The position numbers were made by a program, and so were the translations under genes. From assembly GCF_023525255.1 (NCBI RefSeq), contig NZ_CP073355.1, positions 1,240,001 to 1,304,000 of the forward strand: 64,000 nucleotides of DNA, in the 5' to 3' direction. The notes beneath the pieces were generated by a model. It was given only the letters and a program-made list of their open reading frames with translations. It searched no databases and was not told the DNA's origin. This document shows, one piece after another, positions 53,481 to 61,745 of this stretch (its first letter is position 1; each line of letters starts with the position of its first letter). Source of the DNA: Thermospira aquatica. GTDB taxonomy: Bacteria > Spirochaetota > Brevinematia > Brevinematales > Thermospiraceae.

Positions 53481-54752
53481 ATTGTGTCAAGAAAATTGTG
53501 TCTAGTCATAGGATAACCTCGCTGTGAATATTTTCTTTGGTGTATGAGTGTTGCTCACGATAGAGTTGAAAGTAATACTCCCAATTTTTTAACTTTCTTT
53601 TTAAGAACTTCTCATTTTGGTATCTTAATAACAGGTAAAGATATTTCTCAGCTGAAGCCTCGCTTTGACACATTTCCATTGTTTTTAATCTCCTTTTAAG
53701 TTCTTTAAAGAGTCTTTCCAGGGCATTGTTTGTATACACCATGCTTCGTATTCCTTCAGGTAATTCCATGTAAGTGAATATATTCTCTCTTATTGTCAAG
53801 AGGTTATTCATTAAGTTGGGATAGATATTTTTCCATTTTTGTATAAATTTCATAAACAATTGTTCTGCCTCCTGTTTGTCTTTGGCATGAAATACCTCTT
53901 TTATTTCAGTGGCAATGATATTTCTGTGTTGAACTCTCACTTTAGCCAGTATGTTTCTCATGACATGGACTACACAGGGCTGATACTTTGCGTGGGGATA
54001 TATCTCTGTTATGACGTTTTTCATACCACTTAAGCCATCAGAGACAATAAAATGAATCTGTTTGACACTTCTTTCTCTTATATCTAGCAAAATTTCCCGC
54101 CAGTTATAAGCACTTTCCATGCCTCCTGGCAGGTAGTATCCTAAAATCTCCCGTCTTCCCTCAGGTGTAATGCCTATAGCTACATATATTGATTCATTTT
54201 CTACCCTATCTCTCTTGATAGGAAACACCATAGCATCCAGAAATACCACGGCATATTCTTCCATGAGAGGGCGACTACGCCACTTCTGAATCTCTTCTAT
54301 GCCTACCTGGCTTATCCTTGAGATGTTATCATAAGAAATCTTTATTTCATAAAGCTCTTTTAAAACTTCTGCTATCTTCCTTGTTGACATTCCTGATATC
54401 AACATAGCCCTGATTAATGCATCTAAGTCTTCTGTGATGCGTTTGCGATAGGGAAGAAGGGCACTTTTAAATCCATTATCCCTTGTTCTTGGAACACGTA
54501 TGGCTGTAAGCTCGCCAAAAGCTGTCTTTAAATCCCTTTCGTAAAAGCCATTGCCTTTTGTGGGAGGATTGTTTTCCAGGTAAATCTCTCTTTCCTCTTT
54601 TAACATACTCTCTAATACTTCCTTGACAATTGGTTTGAATAGCTCTAAAATATTCTTCGTCTCAATCATATCTGACCTCCTGTGATAGTTTTATTTATAT
54701 TATCACAGGAGGTTATCTTTTTCCTACCAGACACAATTAAGTATACACTGCC
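53481..54752 (-). mobile_element. IS256-family insertion sequence, intact copy
   Basis: About 1.27 kb. Imperfect terminal repeats: left ATTGTGTCAAGAAAATTGTG; right (complement) GGCAGTGTATACTTAATTGT. Both ends are repeated exactly at the second copy (55733 and 58519), which defines them. A short hairpin of TATCACAGGAGGTTATC type lies upstream of the transposase start. Confidence 0.8.
53506..54669 (-). CDS. IS256-family (Mutator-like) transposase
   Basis: 387 residues, full length. DDE residues: Asp145 in VVFLDAMVFPIKRD, Asp211 in IHFIVSDGLSGMKNVI and Glu318 in YTNNALERLFKELKRR. The N-terminal part MIETKNILELFKPIVKEVLE and the CQSEASAEKYLYLLL tail are typical. It is probably active: no frame break, and the second copy is nearly identical. 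Overlapping AGGAGGTCAGAT precedes the ATG. Confidence 0.93.
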   Translation of the reverse strand: MIETKNILELFKPIVKEVLESMLKEEREIYLENNPPTKGNGFYERDLKTAFGELTAIRVPRTRDNGFKSALLPYRKRITEDLDALIRAMLISGMSTRKIAEVLKELYEIKISYDNISRISQVGIEEIQKWRSRPLMEEYAVVFLDAMVFPIKRDRVENESIYVAIGITPEGRREILGYYLPGGMESAYNWREILLDIRERSVKQIHFIVSDGLSGMKNVITEIYPHAKYQPCVVHVMRNILAKVRVQHRNIIATEIKEVFHAKDKQEAEQLFMKFIQKWKNIYPNLMNNLLTIRENIFTYMELPEGIRSMVYTNNALERLFKELKRRLKTMEMCQSEASAEKYLYLLLRYQNEKFLKRKLKNWEYYFQLYREQHSYTKENIHSEVIL

Positions 54753-55135
54753 AAAGAGATTGGTGTATTCTTACAAAAAGATTTGTAGGAAATGAAAAAG
54801 TAGAAAAACTAATCTGTGCCCGTGTTGAATTTGAAAAAGATCCTCTGACCAAAAGACCTATAATGAAAGAAATACCCAATTCAGAATTTGAAATGAAGGC
54901 TGATCTTGTTATTCTTGCACTTGGTTTCTTACACCCAGAACATGATTTAGTAAACGAACTTGGAATTGAACTTGATGAAAGAGGAAATGTGAAAACTGAT
55001 TCAAACTATAAAACAAATATTGAGAAGGTTTTCGCTGCAGGAGATATGAGAAGAGGACAATCATTAATAGTATGGGCAATTTCTGAGGGAAGAAAGGCAG
55101 CAGAAAATATTGATAGTTATTTAAAAAACAAATAG
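54753..55135 (+). pseudogene. gltD: Glutamate synthase small subunit, 5'-truncated fragment
   Basis: The open frame runs from the IS256 right end to 55135. It encodes the C-terminal part of an NADPH-dependent GltD-type flavoprotein: FEMKADLVILALGFLHPEHD, LDERGNVKTDSNYKTNIEKV, FAAGDMRRGQSLIVWAISEG and RKAAENIDSYLKNK. About three quarters of the gene is missing at the IS junction. Its own ATG-like codon at 54863 is not a true start. It is cargo of the island and no longer functional. Confidence 0.88.
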
Positions 55136-55136
55136 A

Positions 55137-55163
55137 AAAAGGCTGGTTTTCCCAGCCTTTTAT
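55137..55163. terminator. Terminator between the gltD fragment and the secreted-protein gene
   Basis: AAAAGGCTGG, loop TTTT, CCAGCCTTTT; T-rich on both sides, so it serves both convergent genes. Confidence 0.85.
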
Positions 55164-55726
55164 TTAGATTTTCTTACTTCATTTCCAAGAAAAATAAAGG
55201 AATTTACCAGAGAAAGAAAATCATTAAAGTATTTTCTATAATTTTCCTCATAATATGCAGAATATACTATCGTAACAACTGTTTCTTTTGCATCTATATA
55301 TAAAACATTCTCATATCTTCCATCAGGATAAGTAAATTTAAAAATGTAGTATTTACCACTAAGATATTGGTTTTTTACAATATTTGTAAAGTTAATATTT
55401 AATTTCTCTATTTTAAGGTCAGGAAATTTGTTAAGAAAATCATTTGTATCGTATTTTACAAAACTATCTATATTTTCTTTACTACCTTCTTTTCTGTCAA
55501 ATCCCATAGAATAAATATATATTTTTTTCACTTCATTAGTTTCTTCTGAAGAAGGAAATATAATATATGGAACACCCACTGCTCTACAAAAGTCTTTATC
55601 GTAAACCCAACCTTTCGGTGTTAACAATGTATAAAAGTGTTTTTCACCATAAATTACTGCTCCTTGAGAAAAAACTTTATTAACTATTAATAAAACACTT
55701 AACAAAAAATATAACTTCAAATTCAT
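55160..55726 (-). CDS. Secreted protein of unknown function (island cargo)
   Basis: 188 residues from ATG 55726. Signal peptide MNLKLYFLLSVLLIVNKVFS, then a mixed fold (YGEKHFYTLLTPKGWVYDKD, YIFKFTYPDGRYENVLYIDA) that I cannot assign. Codon use is more AT-rich than the surrounding chromosome. The frame continues into the IS256 end (55735-55762), but the element has replaced its upstream region, so promoter and ribosome site are probably lost. Confidence 0.6.
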   Translation of the reverse strand: MNLKLYFLLSVLLIVNKVFSQGAVIYGEKHFYTLLTPKGWVYDKDFCRAVGVPYIIFPSSEETNEVKKIYIYSMGFDRKEGSKENIDSFVKYDTNDFLNKFPDLKIEKLNINFTNIVKNQYLSGKYYIFKFTYPDGRYENVLYIDAKETVVTIVYSAYYEENYRKYFNDFLSLVNSFIFLGNEVRKSK

Positions 55727-55732
55727 AAAATT

Positions 55733-56413
55733 CATTGTGTCAAGAAAATTGTGTCTAGTCATAGGATAACCTCGCTGTGAATATTTTCTTTGGTGTATGA
55801 GTGTTGCTCACGATAGAGTTGAAAGTAATACTCCCAATTTTTTAACTTTCTTTTTAAGAACTTCTCATTTTGGTATCTTAATAACAGGTAAAGATATTTC
55901 TCAGCTGAAGCCTCGCTTTGACACATTTCCATTGTTTTTAATCTCCTTTTAAGTTCTTTAAAGAGTCTTTCCAGGGCATTGTTTGTATACACCATGCTTC
56001 GTATTCCTTCAGGTAATTCCATGTAAGTGAATATATTCTCTCTTATTGTCAAGAGGTTATTCATTAAGTTGGGATAGATATTTTTCCATTTTTGTGTAAA
56101 TTTCATAAACAATTGTTCTGCCTCCTGTTTGTCTTTGGCATGAAATACCTCTTTTATTTCAGTGGCAATGATATTTCTGTGTTGAACTCTCACTTTAGCC
56201 AGTATGTTTCTCATGACATGGACTACACAGGGCTGATACTTTGCGTGGGGATATATCTCTGTTATGACGTTTTTCATACCACTTAAGCCATCAGAGACAA
56301 TAAAATGAATCTGTTTGACACCTCTTTCTCTTATATCTAGCAAAATTTCCCGCCAGTTATAAGCACTTTCCATGCCTCCTGGCAGGTAGTATCCTAAAAT
56401 CTCCCGTCTTCCC
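55733..56413 (-). pseudogene. IS256-family transposase, C-terminal half of interrupted copy
   Basis: Nearly identical to the intact copy from GRREILGYYLPGGMESAYNW to the stop at 55759 (differences: RERSV to RERGV, KFIQK to KFTQK). Contains Asp and Glu of the DDE triad but lacks the N-terminal half, which lies at 57891-58436. Separated from it by an inserted IS; 37 bp are duplicated at the break. Confidence 0.9.
56377..56413. repeat. 37-bp direct duplication at the nested insertion
   Basis: The 37 bp beginning TCCTGGCAGGTAGTATCC at 56377-56413 recur exactly at 57891-57927. They come from the transposase codons for GRREILGYYLPGG. They flank the 1,477-bp insert and act like an unusually long target duplication. 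Confidence 0.85.
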
Positions 56414-56416
56414 ATA

Positions 56417-56450
56417 TATATATTATACCACACTTTCCAAAAAAAGTCAA
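56417..56450 (-). promoter_or_regulatory. Outward promoter at the left edge of the nested IS
   Basis: Minus strand: TTGACT, 17 bp (TTTTTTGGAAAGTGTGG), TATAAT, then AT repeats leading directly to ATGGGAAGACGG at 56415, in frame with the IS256 C-terminal half. It is near-consensus, reading out of the insert. Confidence 0.6.
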
Positions 56451-56544
56451 GCGTCCGAATTGCTTCATAATAAAAGTACTCGAAAAGGGAACGTTGCTTC
56501 AAAATAAAAAAGTACTTTAAATTTGTGTAAAATAATCCAGTTCA

Positions 56545-56605
56545 TGGCTCGACAAGCTCGCCAACCGTGGCTCGACAAGCTCGCCAACCGGAATTGGGTT
56601 GGCGA
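56545..56605 (+). repeat. 23-bp tandem duplication and hairpin before the IS transposase start
   Basis: The unit TGGCTCGACAAGCTCGCCAA plus CCG occurs twice head to tail (56545-56567, 56568-56590). The second copy's TCGCCAACC (56581-56589) pairs with GGTTGGCGA (56597-56605), hiding the transposase ATG at 56605. Such hairpins in IS elements can limit translation from readthrough transcripts. Confidence 0.65.
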
Positions 56606-57826
56606 TGTTTGAAAAAAGACCTATTTACAGGGAAACGGCAAAACAATATCAAAAAGCCAGCAAAAAGGAGAAAAAGGAGATACTGGATTATTTTGTGAGG
56701 ATAACGGGCCTAAAAAACCGAAACTATGCCGCCAGGCTCTTGAGGCAGCACGGAAAAACCATCTATGTAGGCAAAAAAAATTACCTTAAAGCCGACATAG
56801 CCAAGAAGGGCAAAAGACCTGGCAGAAAGAAAAATTCGGCGAAGAGGAACTAAAACTTCTAAAAAAGGTCTGGGAAATTGAAAACTACATGTGTGGCAAA
56901 CGTTTAAAGCCGATTTTAAATGAAGTTTTAGATAATCTCTTAGCAAACGGACATCTCCACGGTTCTCCACAGGCTATAGAAAACTTGCGCCATATAAGTG
57001 CTTCAAGTATTGACCGACTTTTGAAACATGAGCGTAAAAAGCTTGAGATAAAAGGACGAAAAGGTACAAAGCCTGGAACGCTATTAAAGCAACAAATAGC
57101 TATACGCACGTGGGCAGAGTGGGATGAAAATTGCCCTGGGTTCATGGAGATTGATCTGGTAGCCCATGAGGGAGGAAATAGCGGGGAGACTTTGCTCAAA
57201 CATTAAATATGGTGGATGTTTGGAGCGGTTGGACAGAACTTGTGGCAATCAAAACAAAGCTTCAAAATGGGTAAGAGAAGCCATAGAAAAAGTCCAAAGA
57301 AGACTTCCTTTTGAGTTACGGGGAATTGATTCTGATACGGTGCTGAATTTATTAATCATCCTCTGCGTGATTGGTGTGAGAAGAACCAGATAAAATTTAC
57401 AAGGGAAGAAGCTCCCGTTCCAATGATAACTGCTACGTCGAGCAGAAAAACTATTCCATAGTCCGCCAGAATGTTGGATACTTCCGCTACGATACCGAGG
57501 AAGAAGTCTACTACTTGAACCGACTCTATGCGTATCTCAGGCTTTATGCCAACTTTTTTCAACCGGTTATGAAAATGACAGAGAAAAAGAGAATCGGAAG
57601 CAAGGTGCAAAAGAAGCATGATGATATTAAAACTCCCTACCAGCGGCTTTTAGAAAGCTCTTATGTAAGTGAGGCACAAAAGGAACGCCTAACAAGGCTT
57701 TATAAGGCTCTCGATTTGTTTCACCTAAGACAAAAAATTACAGCTTGCCAGAGAAAACTTTTCAGCCTTCAAAAGAAAAAGAATGTAAAAAACAAAAATT
57801 TGGAGGAAACTGTATGGAATTTTTGA
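56605..57826 (+). pseudogene. Integrase-core DDE transposase, multiply frameshifted
   Basis: Begins FEKRPIYRETAKQYQKASKK with an HTH-like N-terminus. It shifts at an A-rich run (~56.83 kb) into KFGEEELKLLKKVWEIENYM. The rve core follows: first Asp in MEIDLVAHEGG, second in RGIDSDTG, Glu in NCYVEQKNYSIVRQ. It ends with KTPYQRLLESSYVSEAQKER. Further 1-nt shifts near 57.18, 57.27, 57.34 and 57.42 kb make it inactive. The first shift alone could be programmed, but the others show decay. Confidence 0.8.
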
Positions 57827-57890
57827 GTACTTTTTTTTATGAGGCAATGATTCGAATTTCGAGTACTTTTTTATTTGACGCAACGGGGCG

Positions 57891-58436
57891 TCCTGGCAGG
57901 TAGTATCCTAAAATCTCCCGTCTTCCCTCAGGTGTAATGCCTATAGCTACATATATTGATTCATTTTCTACCCTATCTCTCTTGATAGGAAACACCATAG
58001 CATCCAGAAATACCACGGCATATTCTTCCATGAGAGGGCGACTACGCCACTTCTGAATCTCTTCTATGCCTACCTGGCTTATCCTTGAGATGTTATCATA
58101 AGAAATCTTTATTTCATAAAGCTCTTTTAAAACTTCTGCTATCTTCCTTGTTGACATTCCTGATATCAACATAGCCCTGATTAATGCATCTAAGTCTTCT
58201 GTGATGCGTTTGCGATAGGGAAGAAGGGCACTTTTAAATCCATTATCCCTTGTTCTTGGAACACGTATGGCTGTAAGCTCGCCAAAAGCTGTCTTTAAAT
58301 CCCTTTCGTAAAAGCCATTGCCTTTTGTGGGAGGATTGTTTTCCAGGTAAATCTCTCTTTCCTCTTTTAACATACTCTCTAATACTTCCTTGACAATTGG
58401 TTTGAATAGCTCTAAAATATTCTTCGTCTCAATCAT
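57891..58436 (-). pseudogene. IS256-family transposase, N-terminal half of interrupted copy
   Basis: Identical in sequence to residues 1-~182 of the intact transposase (MIETKNILELFKPIVKEVLE ... GRREILGYYLPG), then runs into the nested IS. With 55733-56413 it reconstitutes one element, whose right end (TACACTGCC) is at 58519. Confidence 0.9.
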
Positions 58437-58519
58437 ATCTGGCCTCCTGTGATAGTTTTATTTATATTATCACAGGAGGTTATCTTTTTCCTACCAGACA
58501 CAATTAAGTATACACTGCC

Positions 58520-58538
58520 AAAAACTGGTTTGTCAAGC
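58520..58538. repeat. Right flanking direct repeat of the mobile island
   Basis: AAAAACTGGTTTGTCAAGC, partner of 53461-53480. See the composite island entry. Confidence 0.7.
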
Positions 58539-58715
58539 AGAAAGAAAACAAAAGAAGAATTTTTCTTAATTTAATTAGAATATAAGAGAAAGATGAATTT
58601 TTTTCAAATTGTGATAGAACATAAGTGGTTTTCTGTGTATTTTCTACAAAAAATTTTTCTTTTTTGGGTAAAACACTTGATTTTTTTTTATAATCATCTC
58701 ATAATATACTTATCT

Positions 58716-58743
58716 GTAGTAGTAAGTATGTTTCTACTACTAC
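58716..58743 (+). promoter_or_regulatory. Hairpin just upstream of the fliP ribosome binding site
   Basis: GTAGTAGTA (58716-58724) and TACTACTAC (58735-58743) form a 9-bp stem with a 10-nt loop, 5-6 nt before GGGGAGGGAGGAAG. It lacks a T tract. It may affect mRNA stability or fliP translation. Upstream (58540-58715) is AT-rich with only weak promoter-like TTGATT/TAATAT matches. Confidence 0.45.
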
Positions 58744-58761
58744 TCTTTGGGGAGGGAGGAA

Positions 58762-59511
58762 GTGAGAAAACCTGGCTTTGTTCTGGGGTTTGTTCTTCTT
58801 TTGTCAGTTGCTGGATTTGCACAGACACCAAATATTCCTATACCATCGGTGAATGTGAATATCACTGAAGCAAAGACACCCCGGCAGGTAGCATTGTCCC
58901 TTCAGGTGCTTTTTCTTATCACTATTATTTCTCTGGCTCCAACCCTTCTCATTACGTTGACGAGTTACATACGCATGTATATTGTTCTTTCCTTTGTGGG
59001 GAGGGGGCTGTCTCAACAGGGGCTCCCACCCAACCAGATTATTGTGAGTCTTGCGCTTTTTATGAGTCTTTTTGTGATGTATCCTATTTTTCAGAAGTCG
59101 TATCAGGAGGGTATAGGTCCTTATCTTGACGGCAAACTCTCTCTCGCAGAAGGATATACGAAGGCGATGAAGCCTATCCGGGATTTTATGTTTAAACAGA
59201 CGTCGGAAAGGTATATTTATCGTTTCGTAAAGATGTCGAAAACGGAAAGACCTCGAACGCGTGATGATGTTCCGGATTTTGTGTTGATTCCAGCCTTTAT
59301 TCTCAATGAGCTTACCATCTCGTTTTATATGGGGATGCTGATTTTGATTCCCTTTACGATTATTGATATTGTGGTGGCGAGTGTTCTCATGTCTATGGGT
59401 ATGATGATGCTTCCTCCTACGATGGTAGCTTTTCCTCTCAAGCTTGTGCTTTTTCTTGCGGTGGATGGATGGGACCTTTTGATTGAAAAACTCGTGCTGA
59501 GTTTTCGGTAG
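58762..59511 (+). CDS. fliP: Flagellar export protein FliP
   Basis: Membrane core of the flagellar type III export gate. Signal peptide (VLGFVLLLSVAGFAQ), typical of FliP, then LSLQVLFLITIISLAPTLLI, the PPNQIIVSLALFMSLFVMYP block, DDVPDFVLIPAFILNELTIS, FYMGMLILIPFTIIDIVVAS and MSMGMMMLPPTMVAFPLKLV. GTG 58762 is chosen since GGAGGAAG directly precedes it. 249 residues. First gene of the visible cluster; fliO and upstream fli genes are not here. Confidence 0.95.
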   Translation: MRKPGFVLGFVLLLSVAGFAQTPNIPIPSVNVNITEAKTPRQVALSLQVLFLITIISLAPTLLITLTSYIRMYIVLSFVGRGLSQQGLPPNQIIVSLALFMSLFVMYPIFQKSYQEGIGPYLDGKLSLAEGYTKAMKPIRDFMFKQTSERYIYRFVKMSKTERPRTRDDVPDFVLIPAFILNELTISFYMGMLILIPFTIIDIVVASVLMSMGMMMLPPTMVAFPLKLVLFLAVDGWDLLIEKLVLSFR

Positions 59512-59521
59512 GAGGTAAGGA

Positions 59522-59791
59522 ATGTCAGATGGTCTTATCCTTAAGCTCCTCAGTGAATCACTCTACCAGATTCTTTTTCTCTCCGTGCCACTTCTGGGTA
59601 TTTCGATGGTGGTTGGTCTTATTATCAGTGTCTTTCAGGCTACGACCTCTATCCAGGAACAGACGCTTACTTTTGTTCCCAAGATGATTGTTATTTTGCT
59701 TTTGATGGTGTTTTTGGGACCATTGTTTCTCAGGGAGTTTAAGGATTTTACTTACCGTATTTTTGAATATATCGCTCAGGCACGCCTGTAG
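59522..59791 (+). CDS. fliQ: Flagellar export protein FliQ
   Basis: 89 residues, two membrane helices: LYQILFLSVPLLGISMVVGL and VFQATTSIQEQTLTFVPKMI, the latter a FliQ signature. Export-gate subunit. 10 nt after fliP with GGAGG. Confidence 0.95.
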   Translation: MSDGLILKLLSESLYQILFLSVPLLGISMVVGLIISVFQATTSIQEQTLTFVPKMIVILLLMVFLGPLFLREFKDFTYRIFEYIAQARL

Positions 59792-59799
59792 GAGGGTAA

Positions 59800-60591
59800 A
59801 TGCTCTACGAGGCGTTTTATCGCTATTTTGAGATCTTCCTGGTTGTCTTTGTGAGAATGGTCGGGATGTTTACCAGTGCACCGTTTTTTTCTGGACAAGC
59901 GCTCCCCATGCGCGTAAAACTTTCTTTTGCCTTTTTTGTGAGTCTGGTACTGGTGCCTCTGGTGGTGGGGTATAATATTCCTCAACCCCAGGGATTTATG
60001 GAGCTGGGAGCGGATATGGTGGTGAACTTTGTTATCGGGTTTGGTCTGGGGAGTTTTGTGTACTTTTGTGTTTCCGCATTTCAAAATGCGGCACATATGT
60101 TTAGTATGCAAATGGGGATGGGGATCAATGAAGTCTACGATCCCATGTCAGAACAGCAGACACCAGCGCTGGGTAATGTCCTGGGTATCCTGATTCTTCT
60201 TTTGTTTTTGCGTGTGGATGGGCATATTTACCTGGTACAGGTAGTGGCAGAGAGTTTTCGTAGTTTTTGGAGACTGGATGGAACATCGCTGAATATCTTG
60301 GTCAAGAGTTTGGGAGCTGGTATAATGGTTCTTTTTGATACGGGGTTAAGGATTGCTTTTCCCGTGATTGCGGTGTCTCTTTTGCTTGATGTGGCTGTTG
60401 CGATGATTGGGCGTGTGGCACCCCAGTTTAATGTGATGATTATGGGATTTCATATCAAACTTATCGTGGGTTTTGTGGTTCTCTGGTTGTTTCTTCCTGT
60501 TCTGGTGAATGTTGGAGAAGCGCTTGTTGACCAGGCACTCTCTGATGTCTACCGCCTCGTGCGTATGATCAAACAGGGGGGTGGGGCATGA
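59800..60591 (+). CDS. fliR: Flagellar export protein FliR
   Basis: 263 residues, about six membrane segments: FVRMVGMFTSAPFFSGQALP, MRVKLSFAFFVSLVLVPLV, the MQMGMGINEVYDPMSEQQTP motif of FliR and VAMIGRVAPQFNVMIMGFHI. Export-gate subunit. Overlaps flhB by 4 nt (ATGA). Confidence 0.95.
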   Translation: MLYEAFYRYFEIFLVVFVRMVGMFTSAPFFSGQALPMRVKLSFAFFVSLVLVPLVVGYNIPQPQGFMELGADMVVNFVIGFGLGSFVYFCVSAFQNAAHMFSMQMGMGINEVYDPMSEQQTPALGNVLGILILLLFLRVDGHIYLVQVVAESFRSFWRLDGTSLNILVKSLGAGIMVLFDTGLRIAFPVIAVSLLLDVAVAMIGRVAPQFNVMIMGFHIKLIVGFVVLWLFLPVLVNVGEALVDQALSDVYRLVRMIKQGGGA

Positions 60592-61736
60592 GTACGAGAT
60601 CGTGGCTTCTCTCACTTTATCCCGAGCTTGTCTCTATCGAGATTGATCTCCAGCTTTTTGCGGCAGAGGATGAGGGACGAACCGAAGAGCCAACAGAGTA
60701 CAAGAAACGGAAAGCAAGAGAAGAAGGACAGATTCCCCGTTCGCAAGAGTTAACGGCAATTATTGTGTTTTTGATTGTTTTTTGGGCAGTCAGTCTTATA
60801 GCGGCTTATTTATGGAGGCTTTTCTTTTCTCTTTTTCGTTTTTATCTTGAGAATATTTTGAATTTTTCTTTTTCATCGGGGAATTTTTCGGCGCTGTATA
60901 TCAATATGCTCTGGATTGTAGCACAGATTCTTTTACCGATTTTTTTGGTGGCTGTTGTGGCGGCTATCATAAGCAATGCTCTGCAGGGTGGTTTTGTTTT
61001 TACAACAAAGCGTATCCAATTTAACCTCGCGAAGATATGGGGTAATATTGGGAAGAACTTTGTAAGAATGTTCTGGTCGGTGGAGACGCTTTTTAATATG
61101 GCGAAGTCTCTGCTAAAATTGGTGGGGGTGTTTTCTGTCGCTATTCTTTTTATGCTTAATCGATTTGGACAGTTGATTACGTTAGCGAGGATGACGGTGC
61201 TTGAGTCGGTGGAATTTCTTGCTGTTTTTATCTTTCAATTTGTGAGCACGGTGGGAATTCTACTTTTGGTCTTTGCCGTTGTTGATTATGCCTTTCAGCG
61301 CTGGAACTTTATCCAGTCTTTGAAGATGACCAAACAAGAGATTAAAGAGGAATTCAAAGAAATGGAGGGTAACCCGGAGATCAAGGCAAAAATTCGGGAG
61401 ATGCAGCGTCGTTTTCTCAGTCAGAATCTTGCCCGAGAGGTTCCCAAGGCAGATGTGGTGATTACCAACCCAACCCACATTGCCGTAGCTCTCAAGTATG
61501 ACCCCCATTATATGAATGCCCCCGTGGTGATTGCGAAAGGGGAAGGACCAATTGCTGAACGTATCAAAGCCCTTGCAAAGGAAAACGATATCTATGTAAT
61601 AGAAAACAAACCTCTCGCCCGTTCTCTCTACCAGCTCGTGGATGTAGGGGAAGAGATTCCACCGGAGTTTTTTGAAGCGGTGGCACGTATTCTCTCGATT
61701 GTCTATCAGGCGAGAGGAAAATCGGTGGTGGCGTAA
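60588..61736 (+). CDS. flhB: Flagellar export switch protein FlhB
   Basis: 382 residues. A ~20-residue N-terminal extension precedes the conserved DEGRTEEPTEYKKRKAREEG and GQIPRSQEL. Four membrane helices follow, then the cytoplasmic domain with the autocleavage site VVITNPTHIAVALKY (cleavage N/PTH) and AKENDIYVIENKPLARSLYQ. It switches export from rod/hook to filament substrates. Confidence 0.96.
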   Translation: MSTRSWLLSLYPELVSIEIDLQLFAAEDEGRTEEPTEYKKRKAREEGQIPRSQELTAIIVFLIVFWAVSLIAAYLWRLFFSLFRFYLENILNFSFSSGNFSALYINMLWIVAQILLPIFLVAVVAAIISNALQGGFVFTTKRIQFNLAKIWGNIGKNFVRMFWSVETLFNMAKSLLKLVGVFSVAILFMLNRFGQLITLARMTVLESVEFLAVFIFQFVSTVGILLLVFAVVDYAFQRWNFIQSLKMTKQEIKEEFKEMEGNPEIKAKIREMQRRFLSQNLAREVPKADVVITNPTHIAVALKYDPHYMNAPVVIAKGEGPIAERIKALAKENDIYVIENKPLARSLYQLVDVGEEIPPEFFEAVARILSIVYQARGKSVVA

Positions 61737-61745
61737 GGAGGGACC

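Larger units (their letters stand above)
56414..57890 (+). mobile_element. Integrase-core (rve) IS nested in the IS256 copy, decayed
   Basis: The insert carries double terminal repeats of the form TTGCxTCAxAATAAAAAAGTACTC. Left copies: 56460-56481 and 56494-56516. Right copies, inverted: 57825-57847 and 57861-57883. The right outer repeat lies 7 nt from the edge; the left one lies 46 nt in, so ~38 extra bp (56414-56451) precede the likely IS end. Inside are a 23-bp tandem duplication and one broken transposase. Family is possibly related to the IS1202/IS481-like groups, whose members can make long target duplications; uncertain. Confidence 0.7.
53481..58519. mobile_element. Composite mobile island bounded by two IS256-family copies
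   Basis: Two IS256-family elements in the same orientation (53481-54752 intact; 55733-58519 interrupted) flank ~980 bp of cargo. The outer edges are bordered by 19-20-bp near-identical direct repeats. The cargo is AT-rich and carries a truncated gltD and a secreted-protein gene. Ends share AATTGTGTCT and GATAACCTC blocks. It separates the opp operon from the flagellar export genes. Confidence 0.65.
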
